IMG/VR virus record: IMGVR_UViG_3300020474_000001
Span: 1-64,000 of that record
Length of the DNA: 64,000 bases
Reading direction: 5' to 3' (one strand)
DNA from: a virus
Shown here: piece after piece, positions 42,415 through 51,319 of the stretch
Position numbering within the stretch: the first letter of the stretch is position 1
Layout of the letters: the number at the start of each line of letters is the position of its first letter
Program-made: the position numbers and the translations under genes
The notes under the pieces: generated by a model
What the model was told of the DNA's origin: nothing
Seen by the model: the letters and a program-made list of their open reading frames with translations, nothing else
The model's database searches: none

Positions 42415-45400
42415 GAGAACAATTGACCTCCAACAACGCCGTAAATTCCATCATTAACAACGTCACTACCATCAAATATTTTGAATGAGTATATATCTGT
42501 AGAATCAGATACTTCTGGGACAACACCACGAGGCCAATATACTGAAATGGCCAATCCACCTACAGAGAAAGAATCAATATCAATATCATAATCACTTGGA
42601 TTTTTGATTCTAATCGTAAATGTTGTAGAATCATCTGGTATATTTACTAGTTCAAATCTATCAATATTCGAACTAGTATCAAATGTAAATGTATTTGCAC
42701 TTGACAAATCAAATGTTGCAATTGTTCCATTGACACTAGGAGTTGCTGTCTTCTCAGAATAAGATTTGAATCTAGCTTCTCCACTTACATCAAGTTTCAA
42801 CTGAGGACTAAGAGTTCCAATTCCAACATCTCCAGAATCAGTGACTACAATATCATCACCAATTTGAATTGGATGGGTATTGCTTGTAGTATTGATACCA
42901 ATGAAACCGGTAACAATCTTTCCAGTAGGAGATTCTATCTCAAAGTCACTACATGTCAATTGTCCAGAAATAGACAAATCATTTATATTAACTTCATCAA
43001 CAAACTTAGATTTACCATTAACGAATAATGAAGTTGTAGAAGTTCCAACTTGTCCAATTTCAACATTGTATCTTGGGGTAGCAGTTCCAAGTCCAATATT
43101 ATTTAAATTGGTATTGTAAATACCACCTGCAATATTAGTCCATCCTGTAGCTGGAATATTTAAGTTCGTCAGATTACGACCATCCCCAGAGAACAGACCA
43201 GCACTTACAGTTCCAGATACATCAACATTGCCACCAAAATTTGCACTATCAGAAACATTTAACTTATATCCATTTGCTGTTCTACCAATGCCAACACCAT
43301 CAGAATCTACACAAAATAAACCATCATTGGATCCGACAGACAATAAACAATCATTTGGATTATTTGTTGCAATACCAACTTTATCAAATACGTGAATACT
43401 TTCATCAGTAGAAAGACTTACTGAACCAAATCTTCTCCACTCATTATCCGATGAAAAAATCCAACCAACATACTCACCATCACCTGGATTTGCATTGAAA
43501 GCAATATCGCCTGGATTGCTAGAAAGTAAAGGAGTTGAGATGCCAACAGTAATATTTCTAGATACTGTTGCATCTCCCTGAAGGAATAGAGAGTTAGCTT
43601 CTATACCCTTATCAGAATTAGAAGTAATCTTATTATTAACAATCAGTGGTCCATTAAACTCAGAAGATACCTTTCCATTTACTCCACCACTGACACGAAT
43701 AGATCTGGAGAAGATTCCCTCTACAGGAGAAATAACATTCAGCTGAGATGTATTTGAAATATCTTCACCAACAACTGTGGAAATTGGAGTATCAAATACT
43801 TCTTCATTACCAGAAATTGTACTCAACTTCTTATTTCCAGAGTATGCAATGCCCTTATCGTTCATTGCAGTATAGAAGTTAATACCACCACTTCTCTTTG
43901 TAGATTGTGCTAATAGTTCCTCATCTGCAGTAATAGCTCTATCATGTCTTTCTGGAAGAGCAGTAGAATAGTTGCCAGGACCGAACCCAACATATTCAAA
44001 TGTATGTCCGGAAGCACGAATGATAGAATGTCTGCGGAATTCTACTGACTTTATTCTCAATCTTCTTACAACTGCATTTGCCAAGTGAGTAGTTCTCTTA
44101 GTGCCCAACACTCCACGGAAAACCTCAACAGTATTATTAGTGGGGTCATATGAAACTGTATGACTAATTCTAACAATTTCATCATCAATCATCAAGTAAT
44201 CACCAATATTAAGACCCAACTCATTTAATCCTGAAATTCTGATACTTGTAGTAATGGTATTAGGAACATTGGCAAATAGGGTTGATGTGACATTATCATA
44301 TGTCTCAACCATTCTTCCCGAGAAGTTCTCGTCGTCTACCTCGATATCACCAGCATTTGAAGAAAATCCAAGATGATGTGCTTTTATATTTCCTGTCGCA
44401 GTAGGTGCAGAATCAGATGAACCAATTTCTACAACAAAAGAATATGTGGGTATTCCAAGATCATCAAGAACCTCAGTAACTACGAACTCTCCATTGTAAA
44501 TCTCTTCATTAGCTCCTGAGATTTTAATCTTTCTCCCAAAACCAAATCCATGACTAGTACTAGCAACTATAGTCGCTAATCCAGATACATTATCATAAGA
44601 GATTGATGATACTGGAATAGATTTGCCAGTCAAATACAAGTAAGAAGATTCTATAGAGGTGCCATCAATGTCTGTAGTTGAGAAATTATCTATACTTTCT
44701 GTCGATGTTACTGTTATATTTTTATCATCTCCATGAGTTATGCCAGTAATGAAATATAGCGTATTGTATGAGGAGTAATCCTCTGAAGATACTCCGGATA
44801 TCCTTATAGTATCTCCAATATTATCGTAAATAGATGCGACGGAAACTATTGCATCTGTTGTATTAGTTAATCCCTGAAGTATAAGAGCATCCCCAACTTG
44901 ATATGAACTACCTCCATCCATTATCTTCACACTACTAACAGCACCTGCAGTTATCTCAACCTTTGCAGTAGCATGAATTCCAGTAGTTGAAACATCAGAA
45001 GATACCAATGGAACATTATAGTATGTTCCATCACTATATCCAGTTCCTGAATCAGAAATGCTTACACGAGTAATTCGATTCAATCCATGATCAATCTTTG
45101 TAGTAATAGTATGCTCTAACGCAGTCTGAGAAACAATTTTTTCAATCTTGCTTCCAGAGCAAGTATCACGAAGAATCTTCTCAGTTGTTTCTTTTGTAAT
45201 ACTATTCTGAGGATCATCAACTACAACCTCACCAATCAATCCGGAAGATGCAAAACTACTTGCAGATTTAGGATCTGATACAGGATTATCTCGATTGGTT
45301 TGTGGGAATAAATTCTTTACTGGTTGAGAAAATTTATCATCAGAAAACTCAGTAACAGCAGGAGAATTTGAAGAGTTGATAAGAGTCAGATAATAGATCC

Positions 45401-48209
45401 CATCTTGCTGTCCAGCAATATATCTCTGAGATTCATTAATTCTATATGTATAGTAAATACCATCATAATACTTTCTGGTAAAATATGGTAAGGAATCATT
45501 TCTAGTGTTAACATCTATACCAAATGCAACACCAGGATCTTCCATAGCAATAGTAAATTGCTTCTTCGCGGCAATACTATTAATCTTATAAGTACCATTA
45601 AATTCTTCTCCACAATTGAACAACTCAATGGTTGATCCAATTGATAAGTTATGAGGAATCTCTGTTGTAATAGTTGCTATACCGAGGTCCCAAGAAATTC
45701 CTGCTATGAAAGTAAGATTTCTATGTTCATTTTCATTTGACAGCGAACCAGAACCAAAGTACTTATCTATCTCATTCGATGTCATTGGTTGGTTTGATTC
45801 TTGAAGAATAAACCCATCAATAGGAGCTCTAGATACTTTTGTAGAGGACGCAGGAATTACATAACGGACACGATAAATTGTGTCAAATGAATCTCTACTA
45901 TCCTTCTTTCTTCTAATAAAAGTTCTTGGGGTTGTCTTAGCACTCAAAGAAGAAATTGCAGAATAGATGCCATCATCAGATACATTTATAAACCACTGTC
46001 CGGCAGTCGAATCATATTGAATAGGATGACCAATATCTCCGGAATTTTTATCAGAAACTTTACTCTTTACAGTAAGAACTTCTCCTCTTCCATTTATAGA
46101 GATACTATTTCCAAGTAAAGAATCGTTTAAGGTCTTTGCTATTTTAATATTATTTGGTTTTGAATTGTTTGTTATTGCATAGTAAACAGTATTTGGTGTC
46201 AATCCATCAGGGATCTGACCCGTGCTACCATATATTCTAATTGATTCACCTGTTAAAAGTGTATGTGGTTCGCTCAGAGTTATTACACCATCTTCTCCAC
46301 CATCACTAAATGTACCAATACTGTTGATTCCAGAAACACTTCTACCAACAGTAAAAGATTTCTCAGAACTAGACTGAGTTCCTGGCATGACAATTGTAGA
46401 GGTGTGCTCTGCTGTAACTCCACCAGAAGAAATTAATACACCAAGTTTATCATCTACTCTTGCACCAATACGGAACCCCTCAATAACATTTTCCGGGAAA
46501 GAACTAAAGTTTGTCTGCCCATACAAATATAATGAGGTAGTATTACCGACACTAACAGTCTTTTCTATATCAATTGCATTGAACTCTATGGAGTTTTCAG
46601 ATAAAGGAATTTCCTTTGGGGGAATGATATGTGTAATATATCCAGAATCATCCTGAGAAAATGCTTCCTCTCGGAATCCATCAGAAGTTAATGCTTTTGC
46701 GCCAAAATTTGAGTTAGAATTTGTTAAAGAAATTTCTCCACCACTTTCAGTTAAGAAGTGCTCAGAAAATCCAATCGCAAATATTGAGACAGCCTGAATA
46801 ATTGAATTGTTTGAAGATTTGATATGATAATTCCTATACTCTTGACGATAACGAGATCTAGAATTATTACTTAAATTGGAAACTGTTGTAGAATCATCGT
46901 AGTTTCCAGTAGGAGGAGTGCTCTGATTAAAAATAACAAATGCATTGTCATCTTTCTGAAGTCCAATGCCAGTGAACTGAGCACAAACCATAGATTTAAA
47001 TCCAGTGGCCTTACTTCCATCACAATGCATTCCACACATTCCGTAAACAGAACGCATAGAAACATTAAAAATATATGGAGAACCAGAGGTTACAGTATCC
47101 ATCTGAAGAGAAACTGTTCCACCAATGGCAGATGGTGTTGGATTTGAAGGGGGATTTTGTATTTGATACTTAATCTGAACAGGACTTACCTTTTCACTTA
47201 CAACAAACTGACCACTATACCCAGTCTCAGTTATATTTTCTACTCTAAATGGCGTGTCTACATCCAATCCAGGTACAGGATTTTCTGTCGTAAGTGTGAC
47301 AATACTAGATGAGGTGACTCCGTCACCTGAAAAAATACTTTGAATATTTTCAGTCTGTCCTGTAGATCCTACAATACGATATTCATCAACTTTAGGCTGG
47401 ATATCTAATGAATTTGATGGGTGATCGGGTTCAATAGCACGACCAGAAGAATCTCCGTAAACCAATCCAACCTTTTCATAATAAATGTCAAGGTCAGTTC
47501 TATGAGTAGTATATGTTAAGAATCTATCATCAATATTGACAGAATTTACTCCATCTGCATACTCAAAACAAGTGAGTTTATGATGAGAAAAGTTTGGAAC
47601 AAATTCATTAACTGTATAATCCTTATAAACGGACCCATTTGGGTCTCCATCTAAAATTGCAATCTGAGATATGTAACAAGTTCCAGTTAATCTGAAGATA
47701 GCAGATCTAGAAATGTCAGTATTTGTTGGATCTGGTACATATTTTGGAATAATCTTTGTCTTTCGGACATCCATACCAATAATGGAGGTTCCTCTAGGAA
47801 CAATTATGCCGCCATGAACACTGTTCAGCTTAAAAAGTTCATTATTTGGTGTAGATAAGTCAAAATTTGATGTCCTACTCAGCGGTGGCAAATCACCAGT
47901 TACACTACCACCTCTCAAATAGTAACGATTTTCTACGGTTTCATCTGGTATGAACCCAGGGCGATTATCTACGAGATGATCACCAGGATAAAGCATAATA
48001 GTTGTTTTGCCAAATCTATCATTATGCAACCCTCTTTGATAGGAGAACCTTGAAGCCTCCAACAATGCCCTTTGTATAGTTTTAAAGGGACGAGTAAGGG
48101 AATTTCCCTGATTCTCAATACTATCCGTAGAATCTAAGCTACCCGGATCAACATAGAGAATGGTTCCACGAGATGATTTCAGGAAATTATCTAATCTAGA
48201 AAGACCCAT
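42411..48209 (-). CDS. 1932-aa structural protein, beta-helix N-part and fibre C-part
   Basis: ATG at 48209. The N-terminus MGLSRLDNFLKSSRGTILYV with NSLTRPFKTIQRALLEASRF is typical of a large structural protein of marine T4-like phages, and the TIQRAL..A pattern is that of right-handed beta-helix (pectin-lyase-like) proteins. Residues about 320-1400 are repeated beta modules (RISGVSSEDYSSYNTLYFI, KISGANEEIYNGEFVV, IRISGLNELGLNIGDYL). From about 1570 the chain has fibre repeats (GIATNNPNDCLLSVGSND, VGIGRTANGYKLNVSD, VGIGTLSPQLKLDVSG). The last 130 residues are a compact domain. Likely a baseplate-attached virion protein; its exact place is unknown. Confidence 0.75.
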   Translation of the reverse strand: MGLSRLDNFLKSSRGTILYVDPGSLDSTDSIENQGNSLTRPFKTIQRALLEASRFSYQRGLHNDRFGKTTIMLYPGDHLVDNRPGFIPDETVENRYYLRGGSVTGDLPPLSRTSNFDLSTPNNELFKLNSVHGGIIVPRGTSIIGMDVRKTKIIPKYVPDPTNTDISRSAIFRLTGTCYISQIAILDGDPNGSVYKDYTVNEFVPNFSHHKLTCFEYADGVNSVNIDDRFLTYTTHRTDLDIYYEKVGLVYGDSSGRAIEPDHPSNSLDIQPKVDEYRIVGSTGQTENIQSIFSGDGVTSSSIVTLTTENPVPGLDVDTPFRVENITETGYSGQFVVSEKVSPVQIKYQIQNPPSNPTPSAIGGTVSLQMDTVTSGSPYIFNVSMRSVYGMCGMHCDGSKATGFKSMVCAQFTGIGLQKDDNAFVIFNQSTPPTGNYDDSTTVSNLSNNSRSRYRQEYRNYHIKSSNNSIIQAVSIFAIGFSEHFLTESGGEISLTNSNSNFGAKALTSDGFREEAFSQDDSGYITHIIPPKEIPLSENSIEFNAIDIEKTVSVGNTTSLYLYGQTNFSSFPENVIEGFRIGARVDDKLGVLISSGGVTAEHTSTIVMPGTQSSSEKSFTVGRSVSGINSIGTFSDGGEDGVITLSEPHTLLTGESIRIYGSTGQIPDGLTPNTVYYAITNNSKPNNIKIAKTLNDSLLGNSISINGRGEVLTVKSKVSDKNSGDIGHPIQYDSTAGQWFINVSDDGIYSAISSLSAKTTPRTFIRRKKDSRDSFDTIYRVRYVIPASSTKVSRAPIDGFILQESNQPMTSNEIDKYFGSGSLSNENEHRNLTFIAGISWDLGIATITTEIPHNLSIGSTIELFNCGEEFNGTYKINSIAAKKQFTIAMEDPGVAFGIDVNTRNDSLPYFTRKYYDGIYYTYRINESQRYIAGQQDGIYYLTLINSSNSPAVTEFSDDKFSQPVKNLFPQTNRDNPVSDPKSASSFASSGLIGEVVVDDPQNSITKETTEKILRDTCSGSKIEKIVSQTALEHTITTKIDHGLNRITRVSISDSGTGYSDGTYYNVPLVSSDVSTTGIHATAKVEITAGAVSSVKIMDGGSSYQVGDALILQGLTNTTDAIVSVASIYDNIGDTIRISGVSSEDYSSYNTLYFITGITHGDDKNITVTSTESIDNFSTTDIDGTSIESSYLYLTGKSIPVSSISYDNVSGLATIVASTSHGFGFGRKIKISGANEEIYNGEFVVTEVLDDLGIPTYSFVVEIGSSDSAPTATGNIKAHHLGFSSNAGDIEVDDENFSGRMVETYDNVTSTLFANVPNTITTSIRISGLNELGLNIGDYLMIDDEIVRISHTVSYDPTNNTVEVFRGVLGTKRTTHLANAVVRRLRIKSVEFRRHSIIRASGHTFEYVGFGPGNYSTALPERHDRAITADEELLAQSTKRSGGINFYTAMNDKGIAYSGNKKLSTISGNEEVFDTPISTVVGEDISNTSQLNVISPVEGIFSRSIRVSGGVNGKVSSEFNGPLIVNNKITSNSDKGIEANSLFLQGDATVSRNITVGISTPLLSSNPGDIAFNANPGDGEYVGWIFSSDNEWRRFGSVSLSTDESIHVFDKVGIATNNPNDCLLSVGSNDGLFCVDSDGVGIGRTANGYKLNVSDSANFGGNVDVSGTVSAGLFSGDGRNLTNLNIPATGWTNIAGGIYNTNLNNIGLGTATPRYNVEIGQVGTSTTSLFVNGKSKFVDEVNINDLSISGQLTCSDFEIESPTGKIVTGFIGINTTSNTHPIQIGDDIVVTDSGDVGIGTLSPQLKLDVSGEARFKSYSEKTATPSVNGTIATFDLSSANTFTFDTSSNIDRFELVNIPDDSTTFTIRIKNPSDYDIDIDSFSVGGLAISVYWPRGVVPEVSDSTDIYSFKIFDGSDVVNDGIYGVVGGQLFS

Positions 48210-48240
48210 CTTATTCTTAACTTATAGTTCCATTATAAGT

Positions 48241-48248
48241 TATTTAGT
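48241..48248 (-). promoter_or_regulatory. T4-type late promoter (ACTAAATA)
   Basis: ACTAAATA on the minus strand, 31 nt before the ATG at 48209 and about 10 nt after tRNA-Thr. Confidence 0.5.
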
Positions 48249-48258
48249 CTTCTTCTAA

Positions 48259-48331
48259 AGCCCCCGACAAGACTTGAACTTGCGACATCCGCTTTACAAA
48301 AGCGGTGCTCTACCAGCTGAGCTACAGGGGC
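48259..48331 (-). tRNA. tRNA-Thr(TGT)
   Basis: 73 nt cloverleaf. Acceptor GCCCCTG / CGGGGGC, D-arm GCTCAGCTGGTAGAGC, anticodon stem CCGCT / AGCGG with loop TTTGTAA (anticodon TGT, reads ACA), and T-loop TTCAAGT. No CCA is encoded. It lies between the 89-aa gene and the 1932-aa structural gene. Confidence 0.95.
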
Positions 48332-48364
48332 ATATGTAAATTATAATACAAATTTAAGAATCTG

Positions 48365-48634
48365 TCAATCACTCGGTAAAAGTTCTGGATTCTCAATTTC
48401 GATCTCAAATAACATTGGATGACATTCTTCTAATATTAGATATGCAGACGCAATTCCAATATCTTCTGGTTCCCACCTTTTTTCGGAATTTGCAATTTCA
48501 ATCACTTCAGGGTGCTGTTTTGCAATTTCTGGAAGTTCATCAAAAGTGAAAGGAACTCCATTTATAAAATAAACAAGGATCAATGTAGATTCCTTATTGT
48601 ACCAAGCATAGTTGGTTTCTATGACATATTTCAT
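48365..48634 (-). CDS. 89-aa protein between tRNA genes
   Basis: ATG at 48634 (MKYVIETNYAWYNKESTLIL). An alpha/beta pattern with two tryptophans and many acidic residues (ENPELLPSD at the end) is visible; theoretical charge is strongly negative. It lies between tRNA-Leu and tRNA-Thr and has a late-type octamer 25 nt upstream, so it may be read both from that and from the sigma70-type promoter at 49.35 kb. I do not recognise a family. Confidence 0.6.
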   Translation of the reverse strand: MKYVIETNYAWYNKESTLILVYFINGVPFTFDELPEIAKQHPEVIEIANSEKRWEPEDIGIASAYLILEECHPMLFEIEIENPELLPSD

Positions 48635-48658
48635 TATAGGGCAATCGTCCTACAACTA

Positions 48659-48666
48659 TATTTATG
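48659..48666 (-). promoter_or_regulatory. T4-type late promoter (CATAAATA)
   Basis: CATAAATA on the minus strand, 24 nt before the ATG at 48634 and 5 nt after tRNA-Leu. Confidence 0.6.
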
Positions 48667-48670
48667 CCAG

Positions 48671-48755
48671 TGCGAGTAGGGAGACTTGAACTCCCACGAG
48701 GATAATCCTCAACAGATTTTAAGTCTGGTGCGTCTACCGATTCCGCCATACTCGC
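48671..48755 (-). tRNA. tRNA-Leu(TAA)
   Basis: 85 nt with a long variable arm. Acceptor GCGAGTA / TACTCGC, D-arm GGCGGAATCGGTAGACGC, anticodon stem CCAGA with loop CTTAAAA (anticodon TAA, reads TTA), variable arm around TTGAGGATTATCCTCGT, and T-loop TTCAAGT. No CCA is encoded. Confidence 0.95.
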
Positions 48756-48759
48756 AATT

Positions 48760-48851
48760 GGAAGGGGTATCCCACACGAAGTTACTTACGGATTACGCTT
48801 CGTAGCCTTATGAATCCCGCCATCATTCGATGGTGTCTAGGAATCCCTCCC
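48760..48851 (-). ncRNA. unidentified structured RNA between tRNA genes
   Basis: A 92-nt segment on the minus strand is closed by GGGAGGG / CCCTTCC (one G-U). Inside is a hairpin CCATC-GAAT-GATGG (48820-48833). Two helices cross each other, GGATT / AATCC (48813-48817 with 48790-48794) and ACGAAG / CTTCGT (48798-48803 with 48776-48781), which is an H-type pseudoknot or a pair of alternative folds. Its 7-bp closing stem and size recall a tRNA, but no T-arm or normal anticodon loop can be drawn. It lies in the primary transcript with three tRNAs. No coding frame is apparent. Confidence 0.45.
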
Positions 48852-48876
48852 TTTTTCAGGTAAATTTTGCTATTGT

Positions 48877-48909
48877 CCTACCCTTAAAATCTACCAGAAA
48901 ATGGGTAGG
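48877..48909 (-). other. stem-loop just after tRNA-Ile
   Basis: Perfect 7-bp stem CCTACCC / GGGTAGG with a 19-nt A/T-rich loop, 4 nt past the 3' end of tRNA-Ile. No T-tract follows. It may be a processing or stability element. Confidence 0.4.
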
Positions 48910-48913
48910 CAAA

Positions 48914-48985
48914 TAGGACTGGAGGGAATTGAACCCTCTTCACACCGTTATAAGCAGTGGGCCTTAACCAATAGGCGACAGTCCC
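48914..48985 (-). tRNA. tRNA-Ile(TAT)
   Basis: 72 nt. Acceptor GGGACTG / CAGTCCT (terminal G-U), D-arm GCCTATTGGTTAAGGC, anticodon stem CACTG / CGGTG with loop CTTATAA (anticodon TAT, reads ATA), and T-arm GAGGG-TTCAATT-CCCTC. No CCA is encoded. Most bacteria read ATA with a lysidine-modified CAT tRNA, so a TAT anticodon is notable. Confidence 0.88.
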
Positions 48986-49032
48986 TTGTGGGGAGGGGGG
49001 TAAGTATAAATACTTGCCGACCCCCTGGAGTC

Positions 49033-49068
49033 AATTTTTACCGGAAAAATTTTTCCGGGTTTTTTGGA
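49033..49068 (+). terminator. stem-loop with plus-strand T-tract, shared with 13.0 kb element
   Basis: Perfect stem CCGGAAAAA / TTTTTCCGG, followed on the plus strand by GTTTTTT. In the minus (gene) direction no T-tract follows. No plus-strand gene is nearby, although TATAAATA occurs on the plus strand just before it at about 48999. It could end antisense transcripts or be a processing hairpin. Its core recurs at 12995-13046. Confidence 0.45.
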
Positions 49069-49077
49069 ACTACAATG

Positions 49078-49311
49078 TCATTTTGAAATGGGAGTAGGAT
49101 CTTTCTCTGATGTCAGAGGAGGTGCATACAGAATCTCAGCTTCAATGTCTTGAGAATCAAAGATAACTCTCACAAAGTCAAGGACTTCTGTAAACTGCTC
49201 CATTGTATCGCACTCAATGACTCGACGGTCTCCCTCGTTTGAATAGAGGTAGAAACTACGAAGAGACACATCGACAACACACTTTGTCAAATACTCAGAG
49301 TCGGTTTCCAT
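49078..49311 (-). CDS. 77-aa protein behind sigma70-type promoter
   Basis: ATG at 49311 (METDSEYLTKCVVDVSLRSF). The alpha/beta pattern includes FYLYSNEGDRRVIECDTMEQ and a C-terminal Pro-rich tail. It is the first gene after a perfect consensus sigma70-type promoter and precedes the tRNA cluster, so it is likely made early with the tRNAs rather than with the structural genes around it. I do not recognise a family. Confidence 0.65.
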   Translation of the reverse strand: METDSEYLTKCVVDVSLRSFYLYSNEGDRRVIECDTMEQFTEVLDFVRVIFDSQDIEAEILYAPPLTSEKDPTPISK

Positions 49312-49336
49312 AGAGGATTGGGTTGCTTACTCAGTC

Positions 49337-49365
49337 ATTATAACCTCAGGAGACCGGGTTGTCAA
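49337..49365 (-). promoter_or_regulatory. consensus sigma70-type promoter (TTGACA-17-TATAAT) before tRNA cluster
   Basis: Exact TTGACA at 49360-49365 and exact TATAAT at 49337-49342 with a 17-nt spacer on the minus strand. The predicted start is about 20 nt before the 77-aa gene. It should drive that gene and the tRNAs with host polymerase, in a region otherwise under late control. Confidence 0.85.
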
Positions 49366-49371
49366 GCAATA

Positions 49372-50580
49372 CTACTTGTCGTACTCCTGGATGATAACAT
49401 TCTTCTCATTATCCTCTAATGTAGATGTTGCTCTATTTGTGTTGAAAACTCTGTTTGTAGCATGTCTTGTCTGCAATCCATATCTCAAGTCAAGGAGATA
49501 TTTGTGCCTTATATCTCTTAGATTATTAGATCCAGTATTAGAATTGGATAAAAATTCATCCAATTCTTCTCGAATTAACTCTATTTCATTGATTTTCTCA
49601 GAAACTGCAGTATATGCAGAAGAATCATGTGCATTAAGATCTTCCCAAAAATAAAAATATCCAATCGGAGTAGCATCATCAATCATTAGATCGGAAAATG
49701 TAGTATATCCATTAAGATCCCCATGAGTGTAAGCAGTCTTTCCAACACCAGTATTGGAATCTTTCAATATAACAAATTTTTCACCATCCCTCCATATTTC
49801 AGCTTCATAATCTTCATTCTCTAAAGCTGGATATTTCCAAGTAACCATAATATCTTTATAAATCGGAGCTTTTATACCAATAAGACAACAATTCAAATCA
49901 GTTATGCAGTCCAATCTTCCAGGGGTAAGGATATTACCATCAATATCAAGTTCCGCTTGAATATCGGAGTAGTTCATCCAAGAATTTGGAACAGTACATG
50001 CGGGTGGATATGTGAACGTAGTTATTCCAGTCATATAAGAGACTCTACTGCCAATTTCACCACTTAATTCCGGCAAAATAAACAATGGATCATTATCATA
50101 GAGAGAAGAACCTCTGTTATTCCCATTAGCATCCAAATAATTTGGGTTCAAAGTGGGAGAGATTAACCTACTTTCTACCGCAGGGTATGGACTTAAGACA
50201 TTTATATCATCAAAAAGATCTTCCATCAATGTGGCGATCTCTTGCTTTCTCTGATTGATTTGACTCAAGAGATCAAGAGCATGTTCATCTGTTGCAACAA
50301 CCAGATTATTAGCATGTCTAAGTTTTTTCCTGTCTTCATTCTCATATTGTTCAAATGTAATGAATGGTCCTGGTTGATTTGCAGGATATTCCACCGGTTT
50401 TGGCAATTCATATACATCGCCATTGGCATCAACAACTTCTTCATACTCTTGAGTAGGTATTTCAAAGGACTCTCTTTCAGGAGTAGTTGCTTTTGATTCA
50501 TAATCTACAGTTTCAATCTCTTCATATATAAATTTTCCGGACTTTCCACCAGTTGTACCACCAGTAAATAAATTAGACAT
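49372..50580 (-). CDS. 402-aa structural-region protein of unknown function
   Basis: ATG at 50580 overlaps the preceding gene by 8 nt. The N-terminal 30 residues are Gly/Glu-rich (NLFTGGTTGGKSGKFIYEE). Residues about 80-125 and 325-385 are helical with coiled-coil character (LLSQINQRKQEIATLMEDL, SEKINEIELIREELDEFL). The middle has Cys pairs (DCITDLNCCLIG). Position at the end of the baseplate hub group suggests a virion or assembly protein. No family is recognised. Confidence 0.6.
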   Translation of the reverse strand: MSNLFTGGTTGGKSGKFIYEEIETVDYESKATTPERESFEIPTQEYEEVVDANGDVYELPKPVEYPANQPGPFITFEQYENEDRKKLRHANNLVVATDEHALDLLSQINQRKQEIATLMEDLFDDINVLSPYPAVESRLISPTLNPNYLDANGNNRGSSLYDNDPLFILPELSGEIGSRVSYMTGITTFTYPPACTVPNSWMNYSDIQAELDIDGNILTPGRLDCITDLNCCLIGIKAPIYKDIMVTWKYPALENEDYEAEIWRDGEKFVILKDSNTGVGKTAYTHGDLNGYTTFSDLMIDDATPIGYFYFWEDLNAHDSSAYTAVSEKINEIELIREELDEFLSNSNTGSNNLRDIRHKYLLDLRYGLQTRHATNRVFNTNRATSTLEDNEKNVIIQEYDK

Positions 50581-51316
50581 AATCGGCTCCCCTTACATCA
50601 TAGTCATATCCAGAAATAGAATACTGACTAGAATCTCCGGGGTATTCTCTGGGGGTTTCGCCTTTGTACTCAACCACCAGTGGGTCTCCATCAATCCTAG
50701 ATGCATGAATGGTATAATAGCAATCAATACTTGAAGAATTTCCAGATTTTACAACTACTCTTTTCCCCCACTCTATTGAATCGACAATCAAATCTTGAGA
50801 ATATTTTATTTGAGTCAGTGTAACTGTAATACTCTCTGGATCAACAAGACCTTCCCAATAGTCGGGCAAATTAATAATATTCGATCCCGTTAATCTGCCC
50901 CTAAAGTAGATTCCTGCTTCTGGACCCTCTAAACAAATATGTCTTAATCGATGATTGTCCTTATTTGGGTGCTTAATATCAAATCCTTTCCAAGATTGAA
51001 CATTGATATTCCCTTTGAAAGATGGAGCAGTTACAAGACCTCCCGCAGTTATAGTACCTCCCGCAGTGATTGCACCTCCTGCTATAATTTTTGTACCGGT
51101 TTCGATATCTAAATCAACTAGAAGACGCTGTAGTCTCATCCAATAGTGAAGATATGGAGGACATGCTCCATATGGTGTAGGATACAAGGCTTCCACTTCT
51201 CCAGTAGTCGCTTTTGTAGGATAACTGAAGGTATCGAGGGATGGAATACCCCAAGTTCTTTGGTCAATGCAAGTTGAAGTTCTAGTAGGCTTTCCTTTGA
51301 AAAGTGGGATTGTCAT
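50573..51316 (-). CDS. virion-region protein, tandem paralog B
   Basis: 247 aa, ATG at 51316 with AAAGGAG in the end of the preceding gene. Residues about 80-110 are a short beta/fibre repeat (IIAGGAITAGGTITAGGLV). The C-terminal 135 residues (SWKGFDIKHPNKDNHRLRHI, CLEGPEAGIYFRGRL, LPDYWEGLVDPESITV, CYYTIHASRIDGDPL, then YPG....YS.SGYDYD) match its neighbour at 51320-52144 domain for domain. Likely a baseplate or tail-tip component arising from local duplication. Confidence 0.7.
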   Translation of the reverse strand: MTIPLFKGKPTRTSTCIDQRTWGIPSLDTFSYPTKATTGEVEALYPTPYGACPPYLHYWMRLQRLLVDLDIETGTKIIAGGAITAGGTITAGGLVTAPSFKGNINVQSWKGFDIKHPNKDNHRLRHICLEGPEAGIYFRGRLTGSNIINLPDYWEGLVDPESITVTLTQIKYSQDLIVDSIEWGKRVVVKSGNSSSIDCYYTIHASRIDGDPLVVEYKGETPREYPGDSSQYSISGYDYDVRGADYV

Positions 51317-51319
51317 AAT

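Noticed and set aside
48760-48851. Reading the structured RNA as a fourth tRNA
   Set aside because: The closing stem and size fit, but no T-arm with TTCRA loop and no 7-nt anticodon loop can be formed; position 8 is A.
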